A stretch of DNA of 64,000 nt from Cedecea neteri (GCF_000757825.1 NZ_CP009451.1:372001-436000), one strand, 5' to 3'; positions 55,578 through 64,000 are shown, counted from the stretch's first letter. Translations and numbers: made by a program. Notes: generated by a model not told the origin, from the sequence alone.

Positions 55578-55922
55578 ATGATAATTTCAAGCAGACACGA
55601 TGTTGCCCTCGCCTTCCTGATCCACCTCGCTGGCGAAAACAAATCCGTGGCCAAAATCGCCCATAACACTGGTTCTTCTCTAAGCAATATGGAACACACA
55701 GCGACAGTACTTCGGCATGCAGGCCTTATCACTTCAATCAGGGGAAAGACAGGGGGTTATGCGCTAACTCGTTCACTGGAACAAATCACTGTCGGTGATA
55801 TTTTTGATGCTGTGGGTACCGAAACAAAGCGCCGGGGTTACGGACTCTTTGATGAGATACACCGGCGCCTGAAGGATGTTGCTGTCAGTGATTTATTGGC
55901 GAGACGGTCGTGTACAAAATAA
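55578..55922 (+). CDS. Rrf2-family regulator without cluster cysteines
   Basis: 114-aa winged-helix protein (VAKIAHNTGSSLSNMEHTA; SIRGKTGGYALTR) of the Rrf2 family. The three-Cys Fe-S motif of IscR/NsrR is absent; only one Cys occurs at the very end. A phage-borne copy may modulate host or phage promoters. Confidence 0.72.
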   Translation: MIISSRHDVALAFLIHLAGENKSVAKIAHNTGSSLSNMEHTATVLRHAGLITSIRGKTGGYALTRSLEQITVGDIFDAVGTETKRRGYGLFDEIHRRLKDVAVSDLLARRSCTK

Positions 55923-56113
55923 CTGCAGTAGTGAAAAAGCCGGGCGGAGGTCCTGTGGACTGGATGCGCTTTTCCGAGAAAAGGCTCACGCGAGAGCAGT
56001 GCGAAAAGATGTTATCGCGAAGCAAAGAAGCCGGGAGAACCTCTGAGGAAAAAGTAACCGTCTCAAAATTTAACTGCGTCTGCATAAAGCAATCGGCAAA
56101 GACCAAAAAATAA
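55910..56113 (+). CDS. 67-aa phage protein
   Basis: GTG start overlapping the Rrf2 gene end by 13 bp; basic, beta then helix pattern (VKKPGGGPVDWMRFSEKRL). Function unknown. Followed by a terminator-like hairpin (GGCGCC/GGCGCC, 56120-56136). Confidence 0.5.
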   Translation: MYKITAVVKKPGGGPVDWMRFSEKRLTREQCEKMLSRSKEAGRTSEEKVTVSKFNCVCIKQSAKTKK

Positions 56114-56201
56114 TACCAGGGCGCCGCACTGGCGCCTGATTTTCAATAATCATTTTCAAATCGACTCCCACAGTATTGTGTAAGCCGTTCTGAGGTTTTA
56201 C

Positions 56202-56414
56202 ATGCCACAGGTCATTTTCAACGATAAATGGATGGTCGCTGCTGCCCTCACTGGACGCACAGGTTTAAGTGAGCGGCAGATCAAAGCTCTTCGTGATGGG
56301 GTCTGGATCGAAGGGATTCACTACAAGCGGCAGTCCGTTACCGGCGGCAAAACTAAAAGAGGATTGCTCTGGTACAACCTTTCGCAAATCAACCAACTTA
56401 TAGAGGAGTTGTAA
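56202..56414 (+). CDS. Excisionase (DUF1233 family)
   Basis: 70-aa winged-helix excisionase (MVAAALTGRTGLSERQIKAL; YNLSQINQLIEEL). GAGG precedes ATG 56202; its TAA overlaps the integrase ATG (TAATG). It would direct integrase to excise the prophage. Confidence 0.85.
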   Translation: MPQVIFNDKWMVAAALTGRTGLSERQIKALRDGVWIEGIHYKRQSVTGGKTKRGLLWYNLSQINQLIEEL

Positions 56415-57694
56415 TGGTGTTCCCGACAGGTGTTGAACTGCACAACGGCAAGATCCGCATTTCTTTTACTTATCGCGGCATCCGCTGCCGTGAAGTACTG
56501 AAAGGCTGGACCGTGAGCAGCTCTAACATCAAAAAGGCGGGAAATCTTCGAGCAGTCATTGTCAGTGAGATCCAGCTTGGCGAGTTTGATTATACCCTGC
56601 GCTTCCCCGAGTCCAGTTCAGTTAAAAAATTCACTTCGGCCCGGGTAGCTCGTTCGTGGGGAGAGCTTGTTGAATTGTGGATGGATGCCAAAGAGGAAGA
56701 GGTTTACAAAAATACGATGGCCAGGATGAAGGCCCAGCTTAAAAGCATAGCTATCATCATTGGCGAGAGAACGCCCATCGATAAGATCACGCACAGCGAC
56801 ATGATGCAGTACAGGAAGAAATTATTGAGGGGAGAGACATTTTATAAGGAAGGAAGTAAACGGAATAGAACTGGCCGGAGCGTTAACACCGTCAATGACT
56901 ATATCTCGCTAGTCTGCCAGATCCTGCGGTTTGCTTACCGCAGCAAATTTATACGTAGCAAGCCCTTTGAGCACGTCACCAAATTACACAAGGCCCGTAC
57001 TAAACCCGATCCGCTACTGCGTGATGAATATGCCGCAATGATGCTGGCTAACGCCGGGCAGGACCGGAATATGTGGCAACTGGCCATCAACGCCGGTCCG
57101 CGGCATGGGGAGCTCGCCGCGCTGTCGTGGGCTGATGTGGATTTTGAAAAAGGCACGCTTCACATCTGCAGGAACCTGACAAGCCTGGGTGATTTTGTTC
57201 CGCCAAAAACGCTGGCCGGCGACCGGGTAATCACTCTGCTCTCTCCAGCTCTCGATGCCCTGCGAGCACAATTTTTATTAACGGGGAATTTACCACCAGT
57301 GGAGATCCGCCAGCAATTCAGAGAGTACGGTAAAAGCGAACTGCAGCAGCATAGATTTGTCTTTGTCTCTGGCTTATCACGTAACATGCCAGGCAAATTT
57401 TTTACGCCTCAGTCAATCGCCGATCGCTGGGATGCCGCAATAAAAAAATCTGGCATCCGCCGGAGGACGCCTTATCAATCCCGACATACCTTCGCCTGCT
57501 GGGCTTTATCCGTCGGCGCAAACCCGTCGTTTATTGCCAGCCAGCTCGGGCATGAAGATGCTGAAATGGTTTTTCGTGTTTATTCGTCGTGGATCAAGGA
57601 GTTCGATGGTGAGCAGGTCAGCATGCTAAATCAGAAATTAGGTGTTGCCCCCACAGTGCCCCCGAATAAAAAAATAACGAAAAATACCAAATAA
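56414..57694 (+). CDS. Tyrosine-family integrase
   Basis: 426-aa recombinase: N-terminal arm-binding domain (about 1-60), core-binding domain (80-200), catalytic domain with Arg in NAGPRHGELAAL, HTFACWAL (R-H pair in SRHTF), GHEDAEMVFRVYSSW with His and nucleophile Tyr. It ends 27 bp before the right att core, whose operator-containing sequence it must recognise. The C-terminal tail overlaps two TGCCCCC motifs. Confidence 0.93.
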   Translation: MVFPTGVELHNGKIRISFTYRGIRCREVLKGWTVSSSNIKKAGNLRAVIVSEIQLGEFDYTLRFPESSSVKKFTSARVARSWGELVELWMDAKEEEVYKNTMARMKAQLKSIAIIIGERTPIDKITHSDMMQYRKKLLRGETFYKEGSKRNRTGRSVNTVNDYISLVCQILRFAYRSKFIRSKPFEHVTKLHKARTKPDPLLRDEYAAMMLANAGQDRNMWQLAINAGPRHGELAALSWADVDFEKGTLHICRNLTSLGDFVPPKTLAGDRVITLLSPALDALRAQFLLTGNLPPVEIRQQFREYGKSELQQHRFVFVSGLSRNMPGKFFTPQSIADRWDAAIKKSGIRRRTPYQSRHTFACWALSVGANPSFIASQLGHEDAEMVFRVYSSWIKEFDGEQVSMLNQKLGVAPTVPPNKKITKNTK

Positions 57695-57721
57695 AAACAG
57701 GTGGTTAAGGATGGTTTACTT

Positions 57722-57763
57722 TACTGTAGGGGGGTATAGTACCGTAATTTTTAGGTTATTGAT
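57722..57763. repeat. Right prophage attachment core with second FrmR operator
   Basis: 42 bp identical to 15649-15690, including the whole palindrome TACTGTAGGGGGGTATAGTA. It now stands alone beyond the integrase gene and could titrate FrmR. The following 25 bp is a partial match to the left flank. Confidence 0.88.
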
Positions 57764-57865
57764 ATTTTAATGTTTTATATAATTATCAATGAATTGAGAT
57801 AAAAGAATGCCTGCGCAACGATAAACGCCCCCGAATCACGAGGGCGTTGATGTACTCGCCCGGCC

Positions 57866-58258
57866 TTATTGTGACATAGAGACAGGTGAGGCTCTTCTGC
57901 CCCCGCCGAATGAACTGTTCAGGCGATCGATCTCACTGAAAAGCACCATCAGATCGTTGCTGTCTACTCCGATCAGGCCAAGTTCGTGAACCAGAGACTC
58001 AAGGAGCAGATGCTTACGGGCATCAGGAGAACCAGAGGAGAGTACCGCCTCAATCAGCACGAAGTTAGCGCTACGCGGGGATTCCAGGTCAGGATAAGTT
58101 GGGTCCACATAAAGCGAGTCATCGTCGAGGCTTATAAAGCGCTGGAACAGATCGTTATGGGGGTAGCCGGTGGTAATCGTGGCGGCGTGAATGGCGGCCG
58201 AAATTCTTTTTTTATCTAAAGTACCGGTGCTTCGCAGCGTAACAGTAAATACGGGCAT
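57866..58258 (-). CDS. Tautomerase-family protein
   Basis: 130-aa tautomerase superfamily member. ATG 58258 is chosen because it exposes Pro as residue 1 after Met removal (MPVFTVTLRS), the catalytic base of the superfamily; an upstream ATG would bury it. Substrate unknown. Before integration this was the neighbour of frmR. Confidence 0.82.
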   Translation of the reverse strand: MPVFTVTLRSTGTLDKKRISAAIHAATITTGYPHNDLFQRFISLDDDSLYVDPTYPDLESPRSANFVLIEAVLSSGSPDARKHLLLESLVHELGLIGVDSNDLMVLFSEIDRLNSSFGGGRRASPVSMSQ

Positions 58259-58370
58259 GGTCAGACTCCTCAGGATAGTCAAAGGAGTCTACTGTCTTCC
58301 ATTCTAATAGATAGCCTGAAAACTGTTTCGTGCTGTAACCAAAATGATGACTTGCGCATACATCGTTTTT

Positions 58371-58910
58371 TTATCCCACCACCACATCACAAACCATCTC
58401 AACAGCCCCACTTTTCAGCACCTTCTGCGTGACTGGCCTGAGGCTCAACGGTTTACTCACCGGTAACAACGGTATCCCCGCCCCGATAACCACGGGAATC
58501 TGGGTGATAAACAGGCGCTGCAGCTCGCCGGCTGCTGCAAACAGGGCGGCGGTTTTGCCTCCGCCAACCAGCCAGACATCTTTGCCTTTGGCGGCTGTGC
58601 GAGCCTGTGCCGCAATTACGGAGGCCGTATCCTGCACCAGGGTGATGTTTTTCCCCTCAGGAATGGAGAGCGAACGATGCGTGACGATAAATGCCGGAAC
58701 GTCGGCATAAGGCCAGCCTTCCGGAGAGTTTTCGAGAATCCAGGTGTAGGTTTCCGCCCCCATAATCACCGCGCCGACTGTCTGATAAAACTCATCGTAT
58801 GGCGTTGCGTCATCCCCCAGATGGAAGGTCATGAGCCAGTCGAGCTTGTGGTGGCTGTCGGCAATGTAACCATCCAGCGTGGCCGCCACGTAATAAACGA
58901 TGTTCGCCAT
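58371..58910 (-). CDS. DHFR-like (RibD C-terminal domain) reductase
   Basis: 179-aa protein of the YwjB/RibD-C type: YVAATLDGYIADSHHKLDWL at the start, VIMGAETYTWILE, GKDVWLVGGGKTAALF. NAD(P)H-dependent reductase fold; substrate unknown. 71 bp downstream of the GlxA-like gene on the same strand. Confidence 0.85.
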   Translation of the reverse strand: MANIVYYVAATLDGYIADSHHKLDWLMTFHLGDDATPYDEFYQTVGAVIMGAETYTWILENSPEGWPYADVPAFIVTHRSLSIPEGKNITLVQDTASVIAAQARTAAKGKDVWLVGGGKTAALFAAAGELQRLFITQIPVVIGAGIPLLPVSKPLSLRPVTQKVLKSGAVEMVCDVVVG

Positions 58911-58981
58911 CCTTTTCCCTCTCAGTCAGACAATTATGCGCCTGATAATACAGGGATAAAAATACCTCGCCACTGCCAGTT

Positions 58982-59926
58982 TTAGGCTTGCAGTTCTTCA
59001 TCGCCCCGTGCCTGGCGGCGTATAACCTGCGGCGGCTGGCCGTAGGCACGAAGAAACGCCCGGCGCATTCTGTCCCGCTCGCCAAACCCGGTTTGCCGGG
59101 CAACTTCGTCGATAGAACGGGCGCTGGTTTCAAGCAGCATGCGGGCGGACTCAAGGCGCAAATACTCTATCGCACGAGCGGGTGACTGCCCGGTTTCTGC
59201 CTGAAAGCTGCGGCTAAACTGCCGGGGTGATAAACTGGCCACCGCGGCCAGTTCCTCAACGCTGAGCGCGTTTTCCAGATGGGCACGGGCGTAAGTCATC
59301 ACTTTCTGAATGCGGTCCGATTTAGGCTCCAGCTCAAGCAGTGAGGAAAACTGTGACTGGCCGCCGGAACGGCGATGGTAGAGCACCAGTTTACGGGCAA
59401 TGGTGCGGGCGATGTCAGGCCCAAGATCGTCCTCAATCAGCGCCAAAGCCAGATCGATAGCCGCCGTCATGCCTGCCGAAGTCCAGTAAGGCCCGTCGCA
59501 AATAAAAATCTTGTCTTCTTCCACGCTTATTCCGGGAAAACGCTGCTGTAGATCGCGCGCATACATCCAGTGCGTGGTAGCTCGCCTGCCCTCCAGCAAC
59601 CCGGCTTCCGCCAATAAAAATGTCCCCAGGCAGGCGGCGGCCACGCGGCGAGCATAGGCCGCAGCCTGGCGCACAAACTCGATGGTCGCGGCAGAAGCCT
59701 GCTCCATAGTGGCGCCAAACAGCAGGAGATCGTACTGCGTATCGGCCATTGACTCGGTCATTACGTCAAACCCAGCCGACGTTTGCACCCTGCCGCCGTG
59801 CTCTGACAGCAAATGCAGCTCATAAACCGGTGCTTCCGCCATCAGGTTAGCGACTTCAAACGCCGTAATGACGGCAAAGCCCATGGTCGAATAACCGGGA
59901 GTCACGACAAAACCTACTTTCTGCAT
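58982..59926 (-). CDS. GlxA-type regulator (DJ-1/PfpI plus AraC domain)
   Basis: 314 aa: DJ-1/PfpI-like domain (1-170) with Cys99 in AAACLGTFLLAEAG at the nucleophile elbow, and an AraC double HTH (about 220-305; VASLSPRQFSRSFQAETG). Start at ATG 59926 gives the family MQKVGFVVTPGY. Divergent from the SDR gene, which it probably regulates along with the DHFR-like gene. Confidence 0.86.
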   Translation of the reverse strand: MQKVGFVVTPGYSTMGFAVITAFEVANLMAEAPVYELHLLSEHGGRVQTSAGFDVMTESMADTQYDLLLFGATMEQASAATIEFVRQAAAYARRVAAACLGTFLLAEAGLLEGRRATTHWMYARDLQQRFPGISVEEDKIFICDGPYWTSAGMTAAIDLALALIEDDLGPDIARTIARKLVLYHRRSGGQSQFSSLLELEPKSDRIQKVMTYARAHLENALSVEELAAVASLSPRQFSRSFQAETGQSPARAIEYLRLESARMLLETSARSIDEVARQTGFGERDRMRRAFLRAYGQPPQVIRRQARGDEELQA

Positions 59927-60043
59927 GATGAGCACCGCCGCATTTAATAATGTCATAAAAAGACGGTTATATGACATTTGAGACGTAAAAAGCCAGTGTT
60001 AATGTTGCGTTCGTTAACCCATCCCTTCTGCAGGAGTCACACA

Positions 60044-60841
60044 ATGAGCAACGCATCTAAAGGCACCGCCCTGGTCACAGGCGCATCCGGCGGCATCGGC
60101 GCAGTCTATGCGGACCGTCTCGCTAAACGCGGCTATGATCTGATTCTGGTCGCCCGTAATACTGACCGCCTAAACCAGGTTGCCGAACGTCTCCGCCAGG
60201 AAAGCGGCCGGTCAGTCCAGATAGTTACCGCCGATCTCGGCAACGCGACGGAGCTGCTGCAGCTGGAAACGCGGCTCAAAGACGATGAGTCGATTTCGCT
60301 GCTGGTTAACAACGCCGGTTTTGGCTCGAAGGAAAGCATTCTGGAAGCCAACGTGGACGAAATGACGGCGATGATCGACCTGAACGTGACGGCGCTTACT
60401 CGTCTGACCTATGCCGCTGCCCCGGCAATGGCAGCCCGGAAGCACGGCACCATCATCAATATCGCCTCGATTGTGGCCATCGCGCCTGAATTGCTGAACG
60501 GCGTTTACGGCGCCAGCAAAGCTTTTGTGCTGGCATTGAGCCACTCTTTGCAGCATGAACTGACGGGTTCAGGCGTGCGTGTTCAGGCCGTGCTGCCGGG
60601 CGCAACCGCCACGAACTTCTGGAACATCACCGGCGTCGGCGGCCATGAAAACCTGCCGCAAAGCTGGGTGATGAGCACCGAAGATATGGTCGATGCCTCA
60701 CTGGCCGGCCTGGACGCTGGCGAGAAAGTGACGATACCTGCGCTGCAGGAAGGCAGCGACTGGGATAACTGGGAAGCTGAGCGCCGGGCGGTTAGCACCC
60801 GCCTGAGCGCGGCCCAACCAGCCCCGCGTTACGTCAGATAG
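60044..60841 (+). CDS. Short-chain dehydrogenase/reductase
   Basis: 265-aa classical SDR: ALVTGASGGIG at 10-20, NNAG, and YGASK catalytic Tyr/Lys. ATG 60044 has CAGGAG upstream; an earlier in-frame start lies in the divergent promoter region. Substrate unknown. Confidence 0.88.
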   Translation: MSNASKGTALVTGASGGIGAVYADRLAKRGYDLILVARNTDRLNQVAERLRQESGRSVQIVTADLGNATELLQLETRLKDDESISLLVNNAGFGSKESILEANVDEMTAMIDLNVTALTRLTYAAAPAMAARKHGTIINIASIVAIAPELLNGVYGASKAFVLALSHSLQHELTGSGVRVQAVLPGATATNFWNITGVGGHENLPQSWVMSTEDMVDASLAGLDAGEKVTIPALQEGSDWDNWEAERRAVSTRLSAAQPAPRYVR

Positions 60842-60867
60842 TCTTTCTCGCTATTTTATCCCGCAAG

Positions 60868-60887
60868 ATGCCGCCTTCTGGCGGCAT
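60868..60887 (+). terminator. Hairpin after the SDR gene
   Basis: Perfect 8-bp stem ATGCCGCC/GGCGGCAT with TTCT loop; weak T-tract. Confidence 0.6.
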
Positions 60888-60942
60888 TATCGCTACGATT
60901 AATGAGATCGGCAGCGCATATCATACCCTTACTAATTAAATG

Positions 60943-60965
60943 CAAATGATAATGAGTATCATTTG
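60943..60965. promoter_or_regulatory. Fur box upstream of chaN-tonB
   Basis: CAAATGATA-ATGAG-TATCATTTG is a perfect 9-bp inverted repeat matching the 19-bp Fur consensus in the core AATGATAATGAGTATCATT. It lies about 90 bp before the chaN start, so the operon should be derepressed by iron starvation. Confidence 0.88.
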
Positions 60966-61051
60966 ATCGCATTGTTTGTTAACATCCCGCCCGCTATACA
61001 TCATCGATATCAATATAAACAGCCAGTGAAGGCTACCTCCGGGCAAAAGAT

Positions 61052-61924
61052 ATGCGTAAAAAATTGATCCTTGCGTCTTTGATAGCGTTAGCCAGCCTGG
61101 GCCTCAGCGCCTGCAGCCAAACCACTCACACTCCCCCAGCGGCCAGCCAGGCCGCCATTGCTCGCGGGCAAATCATTGATTTGCACAGCGGCGAAACCCT
61201 AACCGATCGGCAGCTGCTGGTTAAGCTCGCTGGCGCTCAACGGCTTATCGTCGGCGAAAAACACGATAACGCCGAACATCATCAGATTGAGCTCTGGCTG
61301 ATGCAAAACCTGGCTCGGGAACGCCCACAGGGCAGCGTGCTGCTGGAGATGCTAACGGCAGGCCAGCAGCCGCGCGTCACCAGGGTTAAAAGCTGGCTGA
61401 AGGAAGACCCGCTGGTGCGGGATGGCCGTATCCAGGAACTGCTTAGCTGGCAAAAAGGCTGGCCGTGGGAGATGTACGGCGGCGTTGTCACCGAGGCGCT
61501 GCGTGCCCCTTACCCTCTGCTCAATGCGAATATCAACCGCGACGAGATAATGCGTCTTTATAAAGAGCCGCGTTTCCCTGAAGGCAAACTTTCGACGGCC
61601 CCTGCCGTGCAGGCCGCGCTGAAGGAAACCATTATTGCGATGCACGAGGGGAATATTGAAGGCCCACAACTGACGTCAATGCTGGCGATTCAGCAGCAGC
61701 GTGACCGCTATATGGCGCAACAATTACTGAATGCCCCCGCTCCGGCGCTATTGATTGCCGGCGGCTACCACGCGTCTAAAAGCTTCGGCGTTCCGCTGCA
61801 TATGGAAGATCTCTCCCCTTCATCACGGCCGGTTGTGCTGATGCTGGCGGAAAAAGGCATGAACGTCACCGAGGCTCAGGCTGATTACGTCTGGTTTGTC
61901 GCCCCGGCCGCAGCAAAACGGTAA
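61052..61924 (+). CDS. ChaN-family haem-binding lipoprotein
   Basis: 290-aa lipoprotein: signal peptide with lipobox LSAC (Cys21), then an EreA/ChaN-like domain (VGEKHDNAEHHQIELWLMQN; GGYHASKSFGVPLHM). Members such as ChaN of Campylobacter bind haem at a Tyr-containing interface. Fur-controlled; 7 bp upstream of the tonB-like gene, so a joint role in iron or haem uptake is likely. Confidence 0.86.
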   Translation: MRKKLILASLIALASLGLSACSQTTHTPPAASQAAIARGQIIDLHSGETLTDRQLLVKLAGAQRLIVGEKHDNAEHHQIELWLMQNLARERPQGSVLLEMLTAGQQPRVTRVKSWLKEDPLVRDGRIQELLSWQKGWPWEMYGGVVTEALRAPYPLLNANINRDEIMRLYKEPRFPEGKLSTAPAVQAALKETIIAMHEGNIEGPQLTSMLAIQQQRDRYMAQQLLNAPAPALLIAGGYHASKSFGVPLHMEDLSPSSRPVVLMLAEKGMNVTEAQADYVWFVAPAAAKR

Positions 61925-61931
61925 GCCGGGA

Positions 61932-62720
61932 ATGACAGATACATTTTATGCGCATCCGACAAGCGGAAAAGGCGTGTGGTTTACCGTTTCTTTGCTCCTG
62001 CACGGCCTGCTTTTTTTAGCCCTGATTTGGCAGGCAACGGAGGTGCAGCCTGCCTTACAGCCTGCACCCGCCGTGATGCTGCAGTGGTCGGATAACATCG
62101 AAGCACCGGCATCTCCGCTGCCGCTTCCCGTGGGGATTGCACAGCAGGAGTCTGCGGCCGCAGAGGAAAAACAGCAGGCCGAAGACAAGCAGCAGAGGCC
62201 GCTGCCGGAGGATAAAAACGCGGTGATTGAAGTCACCCGGCAGAAAAAAGCTGCCGAAGGCGAGAAGAAAAAACCGCGTCCGCCGCGCAACGTCAGGGAG
62301 CAAACCAGCGACAGCAGCCAGGCGTCCGTCTCGACCAATGCCGCGCCTCAGGCCAGCGTTGTTTCATCCCGCATTGCCGCGCCGTACAACAGCGATGCCG
62401 CGAAACAAAACAGCCTTGAAGACTCCTGGGAGAGCCGCGTAAAAGGCCATCTTAACCGCTTTAAACGCTACCCTGCTGACGCCCGCAAACGCGCCCGTAC
62501 GGGCATCTCGGTCGTGACGTTTACCGTGAACGCTGCGGGAGAGGTTATTGGAAGTTCGCTGAGCAGCTCGTCGGGAACACGCTCGCTTGACCGCGAAGCG
62601 ATTGAGGTTTTAGAGCGCGCCCGGCCGCTGCCCAAACCACCCACCGAACGCTTAAAGGGAGGCGTTTATAGCGTGATGATGCCAATAAGCTTTGACCTGA
62701 CGGAGCTGAGCCAAAGCTAG
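61932..62720 (+). CDS. TonB-like energy transducer
   Basis: 262 aa: N-terminal membrane helix (about 14-34; VWFTVSLLLHGLLFLALIW with the key His), Glu/Lys/Pro-rich spacer, and C-terminal TonB domain (GHLNRFKRYPADARKRARTG; LDREAIEVLERARPLPKPP). ATG 61932 is chosen because it follows the chaN stop with CCGGGA; an upstream in-frame start lies inside chaN. A dedicated TonB probably serving an iron/haem receptor elsewhere. Confidence 0.88.
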   Translation: MTDTFYAHPTSGKGVWFTVSLLLHGLLFLALIWQATEVQPALQPAPAVMLQWSDNIEAPASPLPLPVGIAQQESAAAEEKQQAEDKQQRPLPEDKNAVIEVTRQKKAAEGEKKKPRPPRNVREQTSDSSQASVSTNAAPQASVVSSRIAAPYNSDAAKQNSLEDSWESRVKGHLNRFKRYPADARKRARTGISVVTFTVNAAGEVIGSSLSSSSGTRSLDREAIEVLERARPLPKPPTERLKGGVYSVMMPISFDLTELSQS

Positions 62721-62803
62721 CGCCACGCTCCCCGCTACCTGATTTTATTTTTATGCTGACTATTTCGGCAGGATGCCCTGTCGCCTGACGCTAAGGACGT
62801 ATT

Positions 62804-64000
62804 ATGGAAAAACTATGGAAAGCTACGCCGCTGTTCATCGCCTGTTCGCTTTACGCGAGCTGCGCTGCCGCCGACATGCCCCGGCCACCCGCTACGGAAA
62901 AAATCCCCCACCAGCTGATTGAACATGGCGATATCCGCGTGGATAACTATTTTTGGCTCAGGGACGACAGCCGCAGTGACGTAAAGGTACTGCGTCACCT
63001 GGAAGATGAAAATAACTATGCCCGTCAGGCTCTCCAGCCCGCCGCTGAATTAACGGAGAAGTTGTACCAGGAGATGGTCGCGCGGATGAGCCCGGAAAAT
63101 CGCTCGGTCCCCTTCCAGCGCAATGGCTACCTTTATCAGGATGTTTATCTGGCCGGACAGGATTATGCCGTCAGCCAGCGCCAGCCAGCAGGAAGTAAAA
63201 AGGAATGGCAGACGCTGGTTGACGGGAATCAACGCGCCAAAGGTCAGGCCTATTATCAGCTAAGCGGCCTGGTGGTCAGCCAGGATAACCAGATGATGGC
63301 TATCGCGGAAGACACCGCCGGTAGCCGCCAATACCGCCTCTCGCTGCGTGATTTACAAAGCGGAAAATGGCTCGCCGAAACTATCGACAACACCTCCGGG
63401 AATATGGTCTGGTCAAACGATGGTCACTATCTGTTCTACGTGCGCAACGATCCGCAAACGCTGGTGCCCTCGCAGGTCTGGCGGCACCGGCCAGGAACGC
63501 CGGTTGCAGAAGATAAATTAGTCTATCAGGAGAAAGATGGCGGCTTTTATCTCGGTCTCTCCCGCTCCTCGTCCGATCGTTATTTGATTATCACGCTCAG
63601 CGCCAGCACGTCGTCAGAAGTACGCCTGCTGGATGCCGACAGGCCGGAAGCGCCGCCGGTGCTGTTCGCCGTTCGCAGCCCCGGAATTGAGTATTATCTT
63701 GACCATTTTGGCGACGATTTCTACCTGCGCGCGAATCAGGAAAGTGCCAATTTCGGGCTGTATAAAAGCCACGCCCCGGGTGACAAATGGCGGCCCGTTG
63801 TCGCGCCTCAACCGGGAAAAATGGTGGAAGGATTCACCCTGTTTAAGGACTGGCTGGTGGTGTCTGAACGCCAGGACGGGCTGAGCCAGATCCGCAAGAT
63901 TAACTGGCTGAACCACGGTGAGCAGACGCTGAAATTCGATGATGCCAGCTATATGGCCTGGCTCGGCTACAACCCGGACCCACAGTCCGGCAAGCTGCGC
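62804..64000 (+). CDS. Secreted oligopeptidase B paralogue (S9A), truncated by window end
   Basis: First 399 codons of a prolyl-oligopeptidase-family protein close to E. coli PtrB (DNYFWLRDDSRSDVKVLRHL; YQEKDGGFYLGLSRSSSDRY; VVSERQDGLSQIRKIN). Unlike PtrB it has a signal peptide (LFIACSLYASCAAAD, cleavage near 23), predicting periplasmic location. The beta-propeller is present; the catalytic Ser-Asp-His part lies beyond the window. ATG 62804 follows AAGGACG. Confidence 0.85.
   Translation, partial: MEKLWKATPLFIACSLYASCAAADMPRPPATEKIPHQLIEHGDIRVDNYFWLRDDSRSDVKVLRHLEDENNYARQALQPAAELTEKLYQEMVARMSPENRSVPFQRNGYLYQDVYLAGQDYAVSQRQPAGSKKEWQTLVDGNQRAKGQAYYQLSGLVVSQDNQMMAIAEDTAGSRQYRLSLRDLQSGKWLAETIDNTSGNMVWSNDGHYLFYVRNDPQTLVPSQVWRHRPGTPVAEDKLVYQEKDGGFYLGLSRSSSDRYLIITLSASTSSEVRLLDADRPEAPPVLFAVRSPGIEYYLDHFGDDFYLRANQESANFGLYKSHAPGDKWRPVVAPQPGKMVEGFTLFKDWLVVSERQDGLSQIRKINWLNHGEQTLKFDDASYMAWLGYNPDPQSGKLR

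Larger units (their letters stand above)
15649..57763. mobile_element. Complete hybrid lambda-head/P2-tail prophage
   Basis: About 42 kb between direct att repeats, with integrase and excisionase at the right end, immunity switch, replication, lysis, cos, packaging, head and contractile tail genes. No structural gene looks broken. It sits in the frmR promoter. Late genes have a GC content like the host, whereas a cargo segment near 40-43.4 kb is much poorer in GC. Confidence 0.93.

Noticed and set aside
15716..57721. tRNA genes or a CRISPR array inside the prophage
   Set aside because: I found no cloverleaf-like segment and no regularly spaced repeat-spacer pattern; the only regular array is the iteron block.

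Overview
The window is enterobacterial chromosome (Enterobacteriaceae, close to but not Escherichia coli) interrupted by one complete-looking 42-kb prophage. Host affinity rests on near-full-length recognisable genes in familiar neighbourhoods (tam; dcp divergent from ydfG; ynfA, ynfB, speG; katG; frmRA; chaN). Several flanking genes (PACE efflux pump, queH, a GlxA-like regulator, a second TonB, a secreted oligopeptidase B paralogue) are not in the E. coli K-12 layout.

Host left arm (1-15648): tam; an aldehyde dehydrogenase/AraC pair; a PACE pump divergent from its LysR regulator; a LysE exporter; ydiH; a thioesterase; queH; dcp/ydfG; ynfA; ynfB-speG; katG; and frmA-frmR on the minus strand. 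Host right arm (57764-64000): a tautomerase, a DHFR-like reductase, a GlxA-type regulator divergent from an SDR, a Fur-box-controlled chaN-tonB pair, and the first two thirds of an S9A peptidase that runs off the window.

Prophage (15649-57763): bounded by a perfect 42-bp direct repeat that contains the FrmR operator, so integration duplicates the operator and leaves frmRA with an intact one. From left to right: an Ash/Icd/C4-RNA/Rha antirepressor locus; a relict lambda-type xis; a LexA-controlled umuD'-umuC pair whose UmuD starts exactly at the mature UmuD' end and lacks the catalytic dyad; a P2-type contractile tail module (D, X, U, T, E/E', FII, FI, G, H, I, J, W, V); a lambda-type head module (Z, FII, FI, E, D, C/Nu3, B, W, A, Nu1); and a lambda-like cosN. 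Next comes a low-GC cargo segment (39.8-43.4 kb) with an EVE-HNH endonuclease overlapping a MazG-like pyrophosphohydrolase, a 42-aa acidic protein, a frameshifted terminase fragment and a HEPN-like protein.

The lysis cassette follows (dual-start holin, SAR endolysin, Rz with embedded Rz1), then a Q-like antiterminator, a Ref-like nuclease, a replication gene carrying six 23-bp iterons, a RacR/YdaS/YdaT immunity switch with a leaderless repressor transcript and matching operators in both early promoters, a membrane protein in the immunity region, left-operon genes, xis and int. The gene set is consistent with an inducible temperate myovirus with a siphovirus-type head. The cargo island is the best candidate for an undescribed system.
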